Source: Acidobacteriota bacterium
GTDB lineage: Bacteria > Acidobacteriota > Terriglobia > Acidiferrales > UBA7541
Length of the DNA stretch: 64,000 bases
Assembly (NCBI GenBank): GCA_003223325.1
Contig: QHYS01000015.1
Span: 1 to 64,000 of the forward strand
Direction: 5' to 3'
Positions 19,023 through 27,658 of the stretch are shown here, piece by piece. The notes below the pieces were generated by a model. That model ran no database searches. It was not told the origin of the DNA and saw only the letters and a list, made by a program, of their open reading frames with translations. Position numbers and translations under genes: made by a program. How positions within the stretch are numbered: the stretch's first letter is position 1; each line of letters opens with the position of its first letter.

Positions 19023-22000
19023 CTATTCGGGACCATCTGGACTCCTATATCAGGCAATTGCAAAGGCGCTTGCGCATCAGCGCGGTGCTGAGGGGAACTG
19101 CCATCTTCGCGTCGGTTGCGCTCGCTCTGACGGTCGTTCTGGTCCTGCTTGCCAATCATTTCGCCTTCGCGTCATGGACTCTGACGAGTGCCCGCCTCGT
19201 GTTGCTGGTCTGCTTGGCCTTGGCAATTGGATTTGGCTTGGCCCTCCCTATTTATGGACTCAATCCACGGCGTACCGCGGGTAAGGCAGAGTCCGTTTTT
19301 CCGCAATTTGAGCAGCGGCTGGTTACTTATGCCGAACGGAATGCGGCAAAGAAAGAGCCTTTCATCGACCTGCTGGCCGCCGATACGCTGGAAATTTCGC
19401 ACCACGCCCAGCCGAAGCAACTCGTTCCCGACACAACGCTGCTGGCATCGCTGGGAATCGGTTTAGCTTCCCTGGGAGTGCTGGTGTGGCTGGTGCTGGC
19501 CGGGCCCGGCTATCTGGGCCATGGCGCTGCCCTGATATGGACCGGCGCCGGGCACGTGTCCGGCCCACTGTACGAATTGCGAGTGGCGCCGGGCGACGCC
19601 GCAGTTCGGCGCAATTCGGATCAGCTGATTACCGCCCAACTGGCCGGTCTGCAGGCGCCCAATGCCCGCCTCTATGCGCGCTTCCAAAGCGCGTCAAAAT
19701 GGGAGCAGGTGGCCATGCAGCCGCAGCCGGGAGGCTCCGGATTCCAATTCCTGTTCGCGGGCTTGCCAGAGGGCGTCGAATATTACGTCGAGGCCGGACC
19801 GCTGCAATCGCACCACTTCAATTTAAAAGTAGTTGATCTGCCATCGGTCAAACAGATTCGTGTGACCTACCGGTTCCCCTCCTGGACCGGATTGAAAAAT
19901 CAGATCGAAGAACGCGGCGGCGACTTGCGCGCCGTGGAAGGTACCCAGGCGGACCTGGAAATCCTGACGGACCGCCCGATGCGCGATGGCAGTCTGGTGC
20001 TGGATGACAAACAGATCAAGCTTGGCGGCGGCCAAGGCAACCTGTACCAGGGCACTGTGCACATCGATAAGGACGGGCAGTATCACGTTGCCGCCAATGA
20101 ACAGGGAGAGACTCTGCGGATCTCGGACGACTTTTTTATCGAAGCCCGCAAAGCCAATCCGCCGGAAGTGCGCCTCATCAAGCCGGGCGGTGATTATCGC
20201 GCCAGCCCCATCGAGGAGGTCACCGTCACGGTGAATGCCGACGGCGAGTTCGGCCTCAACGATGTCGCCGTGCATTATTCCGTCAACGGTGGCGACGAAA
20301 AAACCGTGAGCATGCTGAAGGAAAAGGGCGGCAAGCAGGTGGACAACTCCACGGTCCTTTCCCTCGAGGATTTCAAACTCGTTCCTGGCGATGTCGTGAG
20401 CGTGTACGCGACCGCCAAGGACGCCCGCTCCGAATCGCGCACGGATATGTATTTCATCCAAGCTGATCCCTTCGAGCGCCAATTCTCGCAATCCCAACAG
20501 GCCGGCGGCGGCATGGGCGGCGGCGGAAGCTTTGGCCAAGGCGATCAGAGCGACATTGCGCAACGCGAAAAAGAAATTATCGCCGCGACCTTCAAGCAGA
20601 AAGCTGACAGCGACAAGAAGCCCACAAAACAGGAATCTGCGGAAAATGGCAAATTCCTCTCCGGCGTGCAGGCCAAGCTGCGCGATCAAGCGCTCTCGCT
20701 GGCCAGCCGCCTGCAGCGGCGCGAGTTGAGCGACGCGAATCAGGAGTTCAGCGATTTCGAGAGGGACATGACCGCGGCCGCGGCGGCCATGGCTCCCGCC
20801 GCGGAAAAGCTACAACAGCAGAAGTGGAGCGACGCGCTGCCCAATGAACAGAAAGCATTGCAGCACCTGTTACGCGCCGAAGCCACTTTCCGGGAAATTC
20901 AGGTGGCTTTTGGAGCCAGAGGAGGGGGTGGCGGTGGCGCCGGCGGGGCGGGTCGCGATCTATCCAGTCTGTTCGACCTGGAATTGGATACGGAGAAAAA
21001 TCAGTACGAAACCGGCCAAACCGCGAGCTCGGCAAATCAGCGAGCTCAGGAAATCGATGAGGCGCTGCAAAAACTGGAGCAGTTGGCTCGCCGTCAGGAG
21101 GAACTAGCGCAGCAGCAACGCGGCAACAATCAGAGCTTCCAGCAGCGATGGCAGGAAGAGATGCTGCGGCGCGAGGCCGAGGAACTGCAGCGGCAAATGG
21201 AACAATTGGCCCGCAACCAGCAGCAACAGCAGCAGGGCAATCAACAGGCTAATCAGCAGGGCGGGCAGCAGCAAAGCGGCCAGCAGGGTGGTCAATCACA
21301 GAGCGGCCGCGCGGGCGCAAATGGCCAGCAGAGCGCCACTGGCACGCCGAATGGCCAAGCATCGGCCGATAACCGCATGCAACAAGCGCTTGATCGCCTG
21401 CGCCAGGCCCAGGAGGACATGGCCCGCGCAGCTTCGCAGGGTCAGCCAAATGATGCCGCCGCGCGCCGCGCCGCCGAACGCTTGCAGGAGGCTTCCAACC
21501 TACTGAGCGGCTTGCAACAGCGAGAAGCCTCGCAGCAGATGGACGGCATGGCTCGCGAAGCGGACCGGCTTCAAAAAGAGGAGCAGGATCAGGAAGCGCG
21601 CATGCGCCAGATGTTTGCGCGTGGCAACACCGCTGATGGGTTGAGCCAAAGCGATGAACAGGCCAAGCTCGGTGACGATCGCCAGCAAGCCGCGGACGCC
21701 CTCGGCCGGCTCGAAAAGCAGATGCAGGAGGCTGCGCGAGGACTTGGCGCAAGTCAGCCGAATTCCGCCAAGAAATTGCGCGAAGCCCTGGGCGGCATGG
21801 AGCAGGACGACCTGCAAAACCGCATCAAGAAGAGCGCTGACTGGATTCGCCGCGGAATCGATCCAACGCAAAATGGCAGGGACACCAGCATTCCTAACGG
21901 CATGCAGCGCCTGGACGATCAGTTGCATCAAGCGCAGCAGGCCTTCAATCGCCAGCAGCAAAATCCGCAGGAAGCCCTCAATCAAATCGAGCGGCTTCGC

Positions 22001-22693
22001 AACCAAATGGAAGCCTTGGCGCGCGGCATGAGCAATGCCGCCGGGCGCAACGGGCAGCAGAGCCAACCCGGACAGCCTCGCCAAATGGACCAGCTTGGCA
22101 GAAATCAGGGCGGCCAGCCCGGTCAAGCTGGCCAGCCCGGACAGCCGGGGCAAGGGAACCAGCAGGCCGGCGGAGGTCCTAGTTCGCCGGGCTCACCGAG
22201 TGGCGGTCCGAACGGCGGACCGATTGGTGGTCCGCGAGGCGGCACTTGGGCTGGAGGATACGGTCCAATCGATCGCCAATGGTATGGCGGCGATACCGGA
22301 GGCTATTGGCCGCAGGGTCGCGAAACGCAGCCGGTGCCCTCCACGCCGGAGGAAATTCAACGCGCATATCAGGAAGCCATGCGCGAGCTGAACGCGCTGC
22401 GCCAGAACTTCCAGGGGCAGCCGGCGCCGTTGGCCGACCTCCAGGAACTGATTCGCGAGATGCAGCGCCTGGATCCCAGCCGCTTTCCGGGAAATCCGGC
22501 CATGCTCGAGGAGCTGCACGATCAAGTGCTCACCAGTGTGGATAAACTCGAGCTGCGGCTGCGGCGGCAAGAGGACGACAACGATGCTGGACAGATTCGA
22601 AGCGGCGATTCGCTGCCGGTGCCGGCGGGATATCAGGATTCCGTGGCGGATTACTTCCGGCGCCTGAGCAAGAACCCCAGCAACAATCCCTAG
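19019..22693 (+). CDS. Giant DUF4175-like membrane protein with Gln-rich coiled coils
   Basis: 1224 residues from ATG 19019 (ATGA overlap with the BatA-like stop). Membrane helices lie at about 22-44, 55-77 and 140-162. Beta-rich periplasmic modules (about 185-480) follow, then very long coiled coils (about 500-1000) broken by Gly and Gln/Gly-rich low-complexity stretches, such as GGGGGGAGGAGRD and a QQGNQQANQQGGQQ-type tract. A Pro/Gly/Gln region precedes a final helical segment (about 1110-1224) containing LADLQELIREMQRLDPSRFP. The architecture resembles DUF4175-type proteins found with MoxR/VWA clusters. It is the last gene of the operon. Function unknown; an envelope-spanning scaffold is inferred. 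Confidence 0.8.
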   Translation: MTIRDHLDSYIRQLQRRLRISAVLRGTAIFASVALALTVVLVLLANHFAFASWTLTSARLVLLVCLALAIGFGLALPIYGLNPRRTAGKAESVFPQFEQRLVTYAERNAAKKEPFIDLLAADTLEISHHAQPKQLVPDTTLLASLGIGLASLGVLVWLVLAGPGYLGHGAALIWTGAGHVSGPLYELRVAPGDAAVRRNSDQLITAQLAGLQAPNARLYARFQSASKWEQVAMQPQPGGSGFQFLFAGLPEGVEYYVEAGPLQSHHFNLKVVDLPSVKQIRVTYRFPSWTGLKNQIEERGGDLRAVEGTQADLEILTDRPMRDGSLVLDDKQIKLGGGQGNLYQGTVHIDKDGQYHVAANEQGETLRISDDFFIEARKANPPEVRLIKPGGDYRASPIEEVTVTVNADGEFGLNDVAVHYSVNGGDEKTVSMLKEKGGKQVDNSTVLSLEDFKLVPGDVVSVYATAKDARSESRTDMYFIQADPFERQFSQSQQAGGGMGGGGSFGQGDQSDIAQREKEIIAATFKQKADSDKKPTKQESAENGKFLSGVQAKLRDQALSLASRLQRRELSDANQEFSDFERDMTAAAAAMAPAAEKLQQQKWSDALPNEQKALQHLLRAEATFREIQVAFGARGGGGGGAGGAGRDLSSLFDLELDTEKNQYETGQTASSANQRAQEIDEALQKLEQLARRQEELAQQQRGNNQSFQQRWQEEMLRREAEELQRQMEQLARNQQQQQQGNQQANQQGGQQQSGQQGGQSQSGRAGANGQQSATGTPNGQASADNRMQQALDRLRQAQEDMARAASQGQPNDAAARRAAERLQEASNLLSGLQQREASQQMDGMAREADRLQKEEQDQEARMRQMFARGNTADGLSQSDEQAKLGDDRQQAADALGRLEKQMQEAARGLGASQPNSAKKLREALGGMEQDDLQNRIKKSADWIRRGIDPTQNGRDTSIPNGMQRLDDQLHQAQQAFNRQQQNPQEALNQIERLRNQMEALARGMSNAAGRNGQQSQPGQPRQMDQLGRNQGGQPGQAGQPGQPGQGNQQAGGGPSSPGSPSGGPNGGPIGGPRGGTWAGGYGPIDRQWYGGDTGGYWPQGRETQPVPSTPEEIQRAYQEAMRELNALRQNFQGQPAPLADLQELIREMQRLDPSRFPGNPAMLEELHDQVLTSVDKLELRLRRQEDDNDAGQIRSGDSLPVPAGYQDSVADYFRRLSKNPSNNP

Positions 22694-22732
22694 AACCGCG
22701 CGAACGCCGCGCCCAAGCGGCGACGCATTGCG

Positions 22733-23809
22733 CTAGCGCGAAAGCTCTGAGGCAATAGCCTCGCCGACTTCCTTGGTCTGCGCTTTGCCGCCGATGTCGG
22801 CGGTGCGTGGACCGACACCCGCCAGAACTTTCTCGATGGCTCGCTCGATCGCGCCGGCCGCGGCGGATTCACCTAAGTGATGAAGCATCATGGCGCCGGA
22901 CCAGATTTGGCCGATGGGATTCGCTATCCCTTTGCCCGCGATGTCCGGCGCCGACCCGTGCACAGGCTCGAACATGGAGGGAAATTTTCGTTCCGGATTC
23001 AGGTTGCCTGAGGGCGCGATTCCGATCGAACCGACCACGGCAGGGCCCAAATCCGAAAGAATATCGCCAAAGAGGTTTGAACCCACCACCACGTCAAACC
23101 AGTCCGGATGCCGCACGAAGTGCGCGCTCAGAATATCGATATGGAACTGGTTCGTGCGGATGTCGGGATATTCCTTGGCCACCGCTGCGAAGCGTTCATC
23201 CCAGAAAGGCATGGTGTAAATGATGCCATTTGATTTCGTCGCTGAAGTGACCTGGCACCGCCTCGACTTCGCCAGCTCAAAAGCATAACGAATGATGCGG
23301 TCGCAGCCGCGCCGAGTGAAGACCGATTGCTGCACGACAAATTCGTCTTCTGTGCCCGAATAGAGCCGCCCGCCGATATTGGAGTATTCGCCCTCGTTAT
23401 TTTCGCGTACTACGACAAAATCGATTTGGCCCGCGGCAAAATTCTTTACCGCCGGCTCGATTCCGGGAAGCAGGCGCACGGGCCGAATGTTTGCGTACTG
23501 CTGGAATTCGCGGCGAATCGGAATCAGCAGGCCCCACAACGAGACGTGATCTGCGACGCTCGGGTGGCCCACGGCGCCAAGGAAAATGGCATCGAAGGGC
23601 CGGAGCTGTTCCAGTCCGTCTTCCGGCATCATTCGGCCGATCTTCAGATAACGCTCGCAGCTCCAGTCGAATTCTTTCCAGGAGAGCGAAAACCCGAAGC
23701 GGCGCGCAGCCGCCTCGGCGACGCGAATTCCTTCGGGCACCACTTCCCTGCCGATGCCGTCACCCGGAATGGTTGCGATTTTGTAGCTTCGGGGCGTGGG
23801 AGCGGTCAT
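22733..23809 (-). CDS. Tartrate dehydrogenase / D-malate-type dehydrogenase (isopropylmalate DH family)
   Basis: 358 residues, ATG 23809. It shows the family start ATIPGDGIGREVVPEGIRV, the substrate Arg/Tyr region (VVRENNEGEYSNIGGRLYSG), the metal-binding FDVVVGSNLFGDILSDLGP and the NAD-site GSAPDIAGKGIANPIG. The FDWSCERYLKIGRMMPEDGL and HPDWFDVVV segments are typical of the tartrate/D-malate dehydrogenase branch (TtuC/DmlA) rather than LeuB. It would oxidise and decarboxylate a 2-hydroxydicarboxylate with NAD and a divalent metal in the cytoplasm. Its neighbour is an MmgE/PrpD protein, 10 bp upstream on the same strand, which suggests a small organic-acid catabolic unit. Exact substrate not determinable. 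Confidence 0.85.
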   Translation of the reverse strand: MTAPTPRSYKIATIPGDGIGREVVPEGIRVAEAAARRFGFSLSWKEFDWSCERYLKIGRMMPEDGLEQLRPFDAIFLGAVGHPSVADHVSLWGLLIPIRREFQQYANIRPVRLLPGIEPAVKNFAAGQIDFVVVRENNEGEYSNIGGRLYSGTEDEFVVQQSVFTRRGCDRIIRYAFELAKSRRCQVTSATKSNGIIYTMPFWDERFAAVAKEYPDIRTNQFHIDILSAHFVRHPDWFDVVVGSNLFGDILSDLGPAVVGSIGIAPSGNLNPERKFPSMFEPVHGSAPDIAGKGIANPIGQIWSGAMMLHHLGESAAAGAIERAIEKVLAGVGPRTADIGGKAQTKEVGEAIASELSR

Positions 23810-23819
23810 CCGGCGACCG

Positions 23820-25316
23820 TTACGTAGTTAGCAAACCGCTCAATTTGCTCATGTCGGACGCGGTCTCGAGCGTTTTGATGAAATTGATCACGCCTTCGGT
23901 TTTGTCCCTGGGCCATTTTGCAAATTCGGCGCAGCCTCTGAATTTATCAGCGACCTCCTCGAAGCTCATGGGATTCGGCGGGCTCCCTTTGGCAAAGTCG
24001 GCGTGGCCCGGAAGGACCCTGCCGTCTTTCAGATGCACCTTCAGGATACTGGTCATCTTATCGAAGCCAGCTGCCTCCGCTTCCGGGTCGACGTAGAAGT
24101 TCACGCGCTTGATCATCTCCTGAACATCCGGCCGCTGAACCACTGCGTCGGTATATTCGTTCAACCCGGCCTTGCGATCGAGAAGCAATATGCTCAAGCC
24201 AAATTCCATGCTGAACTTGGCCTGCAAACCGGTGGTCGGGCGATGGTGATAAAGCGTTGTAGTGAGATTGTGGCTCGTGCCGATGTCGATTTTCTCCACA
24301 TCCGCAGGCTTGAGGTCGTTCTTACGAATCAAGCCCAGCATTTCGCCCATCGCGGGATGCGTCAAGGAGCCCGATGGAAACGGCTTGATGGAAATTCCGG
24401 GAGAGGCAAAGGTCCACGGATTGCCGAGCCGGTTCACGATCGAACCCGGATCGAAGCCGCCGCCAGCCGCCTGAAAGAAGCCCAGCGCTCCTTCCAGAAT
24501 ATCGGGCGCGGCGGTCCAGCCCAGCGCCGCAAGATCCACCGCAACGGTACCGTTTTCGGACGCATGCCCAGCATGGAAGGGCTTGGTCATGGAGCCGAAA
24601 TTGTCGCGCAAGCCGCCCCCCTCAGCCGCTGCCACGCCCAGGGCATACGCCGTTTTCTGCGCATCGAGGCCGCGCAGCCTGGCGCAGGCCGCCGCACTGC
24701 CAAACGAGCCGCAGGTGCCCGTGGAATGGAATCCATCATTGTAATGGCGGGGATCGATCGCTTCCGCAATTTTCGATTCGACTTCCACGCCGAGGTGATA
24801 GGCGAGCATGAAATCCTTGCCGGAACGCTGGCTGAGCTCACAGATCGCGAACGCGGGCGTGAGCGTAGTGACGCTGGGATGCGTCAGCAAGCCGTAAACG
24901 CGATCCTTGGCCACGGCAAGCTGGGTATCGTCAAAATCGTCCGCGTGAATGGAAACGCCATTCGCAAAAGCAGCGAACCGCGCCGGCGCCTTCATGCCCG
25001 ATCCTATAATGGCCGCTTGGCCGCTCACTCCAAGGCCCTGCAGGTATTGGCGGACGAGAGGAGCCATTACAGACGCCGATCCCGCCAGCGCCAATCCGAA
25101 GCCGTCTAAAATTGATTTCCTGCCCAGCTCCAAAACATCGGCAGGAATATGGTCATATTTCGCATTCACGATGAACTCGGAGACATATTTCGTGAGCCCC
25201 GCCGCTTTGGGGAAAGGCGTGCTCTCCGCAGCTCGCGGCGATGCGGCCGGCCGCTCCTTACCAGCCGCCAATGCAGCCATAACCAACGAACTCTTGACGA
25301 AATCTCTACGAATCAT
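23820..25316 (-). CDS. MmgE/PrpD family protein with Tat-like signal
   Basis: 498 residues, ATG 25316. Residues ~35-490 fit the MmgE/PrpD family (2-methylcitrate dehydratase-type): RKSILDGFGLALAGS near the start, GMKAPARFAAFANGVSIHADDFDDTQ, and KPFHAGHASENGTVAVDLAALGW. The N-terminus MIRRDFVKSSLVMAALAAGK carries a twin-arginine-like RRDFVK and a hydrophobic stretch, unusual for a family that is normally cytoplasmic. Family members dehydrate hydroxy-acids, and the downstream dehydrogenase acts on related acids, so they may share a pathway. Which substrate is used cannot be read from the sequence. Confidence 0.85.
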   Translation of the reverse strand: MIRRDFVKSSLVMAALAAGKERPAASPRAAESTPFPKAAGLTKYVSEFIVNAKYDHIPADVLELGRKSILDGFGLALAGSASVMAPLVRQYLQGLGVSGQAAIIGSGMKAPARFAAFANGVSIHADDFDDTQLAVAKDRVYGLLTHPSVTTLTPAFAICELSQRSGKDFMLAYHLGVEVESKIAEAIDPRHYNDGFHSTGTCGSFGSAAACARLRGLDAQKTAYALGVAAAEGGGLRDNFGSMTKPFHAGHASENGTVAVDLAALGWTAAPDILEGALGFFQAAGGGFDPGSIVNRLGNPWTFASPGISIKPFPSGSLTHPAMGEMLGLIRKNDLKPADVEKIDIGTSHNLTTTLYHHRPTTGLQAKFSMEFGLSILLLDRKAGLNEYTDAVVQRPDVQEMIKRVNFYVDPEAEAAGFDKMTSILKVHLKDGRVLPGHADFAKGSPPNPMSFEEVADKFRGCAEFAKWPRDKTEGVINFIKTLETASDMSKLSGLLTT

Positions 25317-25634
25317 TCAAGCACCTCGACGATTCTCCTCTGGCAACTCTAACACTAGTGGCACCTGCGGAAAACGGTGATGCTCGAACGGCCCCTCCGC
25401 GCCAGCGGTCGTCGGCAACCACCGGCCCAACATCAAATAGCAGGAGTAATCGAACAGGGGGCAATGCTTTTTTGACTCACTGGGGCACCGAAAGCCTCCT
25501 AGACGTCCGATGGCCGCGCCGGGCGCGCCTGCCAGCACAAAATCGGAGCGAATTCCCTCTATTTCTGTCCTGATAGAAACAAGTTAGAATGAAATGAGAG
25601 CAAGTAAAAGCTCGTACCTGTTGGAGTCTGCCAG
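25317..25634. other. Divergent intergenic region between the MmgE/PrpD gene and msrB
   Basis: 318 bp without a gene. It must hold the promoters of both divergent genes. A TAGAAT at 25585-25590 is a possible -10 box for msrB, but no good -35 box is seen. A CTGTTGGAGT stretch (25619-25628) may serve as the msrB ribosome-binding region. Confidence 0.45.
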
Positions 25635-26060
25635 ATGGAAAAACAGATCGAAAACCAAACCGAAAAAGTGCAAAAGACCGAAGCGGAATGGCGTCAACAG
25701 CTTTCAGACCAAGAGTTCCAGGTAACCCGAAAGAAGGGCACTGAGCCCGCGTTCACGGGCAAATACTGGAACACCCAGAAACATGGTGTCTTCCGCTGCG
25801 TCTGCTGCGGCGAGCCGCTGTTCAACTCAGATACAAAGTATAACTCCGGCACAGGCTGGCCAAGCTTTTATGCGCCCGTAGACGAATGCAAAGTGGCGCT
25901 CGAAACCGACGAATCTTACGGAATGGTGCGCACGGAAGTCATGTGTAGGCGCTGCGAAGCGCACCTCGGGCACGTCTTTCCCGATGGCCCCAAGCCTACG
26001 GGCCTGCGCTTCTGCATCAACTCCGCCGCCTTACGGCTGGACGAAGACGAAAAGAAGTAG
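25635..26060 (+). CDS. msrB: Peptide-methionine (R)-S-oxide reductase MsrB
   Basis: 141 residues. It has the family fold with two zinc CxxC pairs (CVCCGEPLF with CRRCEAHLGHVF), the substrate motif NSGTGWPSFYAP, and the catalytic Cys in GLRFCINSAALRL. It reduces the R epimer of methionine sulfoxide in oxidised proteins, using thioredoxin. No signal peptide, so a cytoplasmic repair enzyme. The N-terminal 20 residues are charged and not conserved. It is followed by the his promoter and is not part of that operon. Confidence 0.95.
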   Translation: MEKQIENQTEKVQKTEAEWRQQLSDQEFQVTRKKGTEPAFTGKYWNTQKHGVFRCVCCGEPLFNSDTKYNSGTGWPSFYAPVDECKVALETDESYGMVRTEVMCRRCEAHLGHVFPDGPKPTGLRFCINSAALRLDEDEKK

Positions 26061-26128
26061 CCGGAAGAAACAGTAATCCGCTTTGCCTCGATGACGCGCC
26101 GTAGGTTCGCCAGGTTCGCCGTAGGCCC

Positions 26129-26157
26129 TTGACGAAGCTACTCATTTTCGCTACAGT
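26129..26157 (+). promoter_or_regulatory. Probable sigma-70-type promoter of the histidine operon
   Basis: TTGACG (26129-26134) and TACAGT (26152-26157) are separated by exactly 17 bp, a good housekeeping promoter. Transcription would start near 26163-26165, only 2-4 bp before the leader-peptide ATG at 26167. Confidence 0.65.
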
Positions 26158-26166
26158 TTCGTGGTT

Positions 26167-26232
26167 ATGAAGTTGCGCGGGCATCATCATCATCATCACG
26201 GCGGCGAGCCGTGCCCGCGGAGGTTTGAGTAG
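26167..26232 (+). CDS. hisL: His-operon leader peptide (six consecutive His codons)
   Basis: 21 codons plus TAG 26230-26232. The peptide begins MKLRG, has six His codons in a row (26182-26199; five CAT, one CAC), then GGEPCPRRFE. A run of His codons before a terminator and a his operon is the classic sign of an attenuation leader: ribosome stalling at His codons reports low charged tRNA-His. There is no Shine-Dalgarno before the ATG, and the predicted transcription start lies only a few bases upstream, so translation is probably leaderless. Too short for routine gene calling. Confidence 0.85.
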   Translation: MKLRGHHHHHHGGEPCPRRFE

Positions 26233-26293
26233 CCGAAACTTAAGAGCTCTCATGGACCCGCTGGCGCGGCAAACGCCCAGCGGGTTTTTTTTT
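26176..26293 (+). promoter_or_regulatory. Histidine attenuator RNA with alternative pairings
   Basis: Region 1 CGCGGGC (26176-26182) can pair with GCCCGCG (26213-26219), enclosing the His codons. The overlapping region 2 GCCGTGCC (26208-26215) can instead pair with GGCGCGGC (26263-26270) through 8 bp including one G-U. That takes away part of the terminator's 5' arm. The third option is the terminator hairpin itself. With a ribosome stalled on the His codons, region 1 is masked and the 2:3 antiterminator can form. With a ribosome at the stop codon, region 2 is covered and the terminator forms. Pairings were read by eye, not by energy calculation. Confidence 0.75.
26257..26293 (+). terminator. 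Rho-independent attenuator terminator upstream of hisI
   Basis: CCCGCTGG (26257-26264) pairs perfectly with CCAGCGGG (26277-26284), extended by CG:CG with a one-base bulge, and is followed by nine T residues (26285-26293). It lies between the leader peptide and hisI, 107 bp before the hisI start, so it would stop transcription before the structural genes. Confidence 0.85.
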
Positions 26294-26339
26294 GTATGCT
26301 GCGAAGGCTCCGAGAGTCCTCACTCGAGGGGAGCCCGTT

Positions 26340-26356
26340 GGACTCCGCCGGAGTCC
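26340..26356 (+). repeat. Short perfect inverted repeat in the hisI 5' region
   Basis: GGACTCCG and CGGAGTCC flank a single central C. It lies between the attenuator and hisI and could be a small hairpin or a dimeric protein site. No known role. Confidence 0.45.
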
Positions 26357-26399
26357 GAAAACACCTAATCGGGTCGTCAACTTCGCACAGGGAGGCCGG

Positions 26400-26789
26400 A
26401 TGGATCTCGACTTTGCCAAGCTCAACGGGCTCATTCCTGCGATTGTTCAAGACGCGCGAACGGGCGAGGTGCTGATGCTCGGTTTCATGAACGAGCAGGC
26501 GTATGAGGCGACGCGCTCGAGCGGCGCCGTGACATTTTACAGCCGCACGCGCGGCAAGCTTTGGCGTAAGGGAGAACAGAGCGGCCACACCCTGCGCGTG
26601 AACGAGGTGCGCGTGGACTGCGACGCCGATACGATATTGGTGCGCGTCGAGTCGGCAGGTCCGGGCGTCTGTCATGAAGGCTACCGAAGCTGCTTTTTCC
26701 GGCGCCTGGGCGATGACGGTGCGGTGGAAGTGGTAGAGGAACGCGCCTTCGATCCGAACGCCGTCTATGGCGGGGAGCCGCGTCCATGA
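26400..26789 (+). CDS. hisI: Phosphoribosyl-AMP cyclohydrolase HisI
   Basis: 129 residues from ATG 26400, with GGGAGG at 26390-26395 as ribosome-binding site. It shows [40 protein letters not shown] and the metal-binding Cys/Asp cluster ([23 protein letters not shown]). It opens the imidazole-side ring of PR-AMP, the third step of His synthesis. Only the cyclohydrolase domain is present; the HisE pyrophosphohydrolase domain often fused to it is absent, and no hisE lies in the window. First structural gene after the attenuator; overlaps hisG by ATGA. Confidence 0.95.
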   Translation: MDLDFAKLNGLIPAIVQDARTGEVLMLGFMNEQAYEATRSSGAVTFYSRTRGKLWRKGEQSGHTLRVNEVRVDCDADTILVRVESAGPGVCHEGYRSCFFRRLGDDGAVEVVEERAFDPNAVYGGEPRP

Positions 26790-27658
26790 AACCGCTGAAA
26801 CTGGGCTTACCCAAAGGCAGCCTGCAGGATGCTACGCTGCAACTGCTGGGCCGCGCCGGCTGGCGAGTCACGGTGAGTTCGCGCAGCTACTTTCCCTCTA
26901 TCGATGATTCCGAAATTACTTGCATGCTCGTGCGCGCGCAGGAGATGGCGCGCTACGTGGAAACAGGTGCGCTCGATGCCGGTATCACCGGCCGTGATTG
27001 GGTGCTGGAAACAGGCGCGGAAGTGAAAGAAGTCGCCGAGTTACCCTACGCTAAGCAGAGCCTGGCGCCAGTGCGTTGGGTGCTGGCCGTTCCGGAGAAC
27101 GCGCTGGCGCAAACGGCGCGTGACCTCGAAGGCAAAGTGATTGCCACGGAAGTTGTGAACCTGACGAAGAAATATCTGGCTCGCCACGGCGTGCAAGCGC
27201 GCGTGGAGTTCTCCTGGGGAGCGACCGAGGTCAAGGTTCCGCAGCTTGCCGATGCCATCGTCGAAATCACCGAGACCGGCTCTTCGCTGCGAGCAAACCG
27301 TCTGCGCATCATCGACACCGTGCTCGAGTCCCGCACCGTGTTTATCGCCAGTCCGGCGGCGGCGAAAGACCCTTGGAAATGCGAGAAGATTTCCAATATC
27401 GTCCTGCTGCTTCAAGGTGCCATCGCCGCGTACACCAAAGTCGGCATCATGCTGAACGTGCGGCGCGAGCACCTTGACGGCGTGCTGCAAGCGCTTCCGG
27501 CGCTGAAGAATCCGACGATTTCCACGCTTTCCGATGCCGATTGGGTGGCGATCAATACGATCGTGGACGAGGACGTAGTGCGGCATCTCATTCCCAAGCT
27601 GAAGGCCGCGCAGGCTCAGGGCATCGTGGAATATCCTCTCAATAAGATTGTGCTGTGA
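26786..27658 (+). CDS. hisG: ATP phosphoribosyltransferase HisG (long form)
   Basis: 290 residues, ATG 26786 overlapping hisI by 4 bp. It shows [23 protein letters not shown] at the start, the PRPP-binding [14 protein letters not shown] with [26 protein letters not shown], and a C-terminal ACT-like regulatory domain (about 215-290; [23 protein letters not shown]). The length and C-terminal domain mark the long, hexameric, His-feedback-inhibited form that does not need HisZ. It catalyses the first committed step, joining ATP and PRPP. Confidence 0.96.
   Translation: MKPLKLGLPKGSLQDATLQLLGRAGWRVTVSSRSYFPSIDDSEITCMLVRAQEMARYVETGALDAGITGRDWVLETGAEVKEVAELPYAKQSLAPVRWVLAVPENALAQTARDLEGKVIATEVVNLTKKYLARHGVQARVEFSWGATEVKVPQLADAIVEITETGSSLRANRLRIIDTVLESRTVFIASPAAAKDPWKCEKISNIVLLLQGAIAAYTKVGIMLNVRREHLDGVLQALPALKNPTISTLSDADWVAINTIVDEDVVRHLIPKLKAAQAQGIVEYPLNKIVL

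Noticed and set aside
19823..20689. 288-codon minus-strand open frame
   Set aside because: Antisense to the conserved DUF4175-like gene with its operon overlaps; no start signal and no family resemblance.
21180..21300. Gln-codon run as a DNA repeat/CRISPR-like array
   Set aside because: It is in-frame low-complexity coding sequence (CAG/CAA) with no spacer structure. No CRISPR repeats were seen anywhere.
24003..25109. 368-codon plus-strand open frame
   Set aside because: It lies antisense to the well-supported MmgE/PrpD gene, is rich in Arg/His/Gly, and resembles no family. A GC-driven shadow frame.
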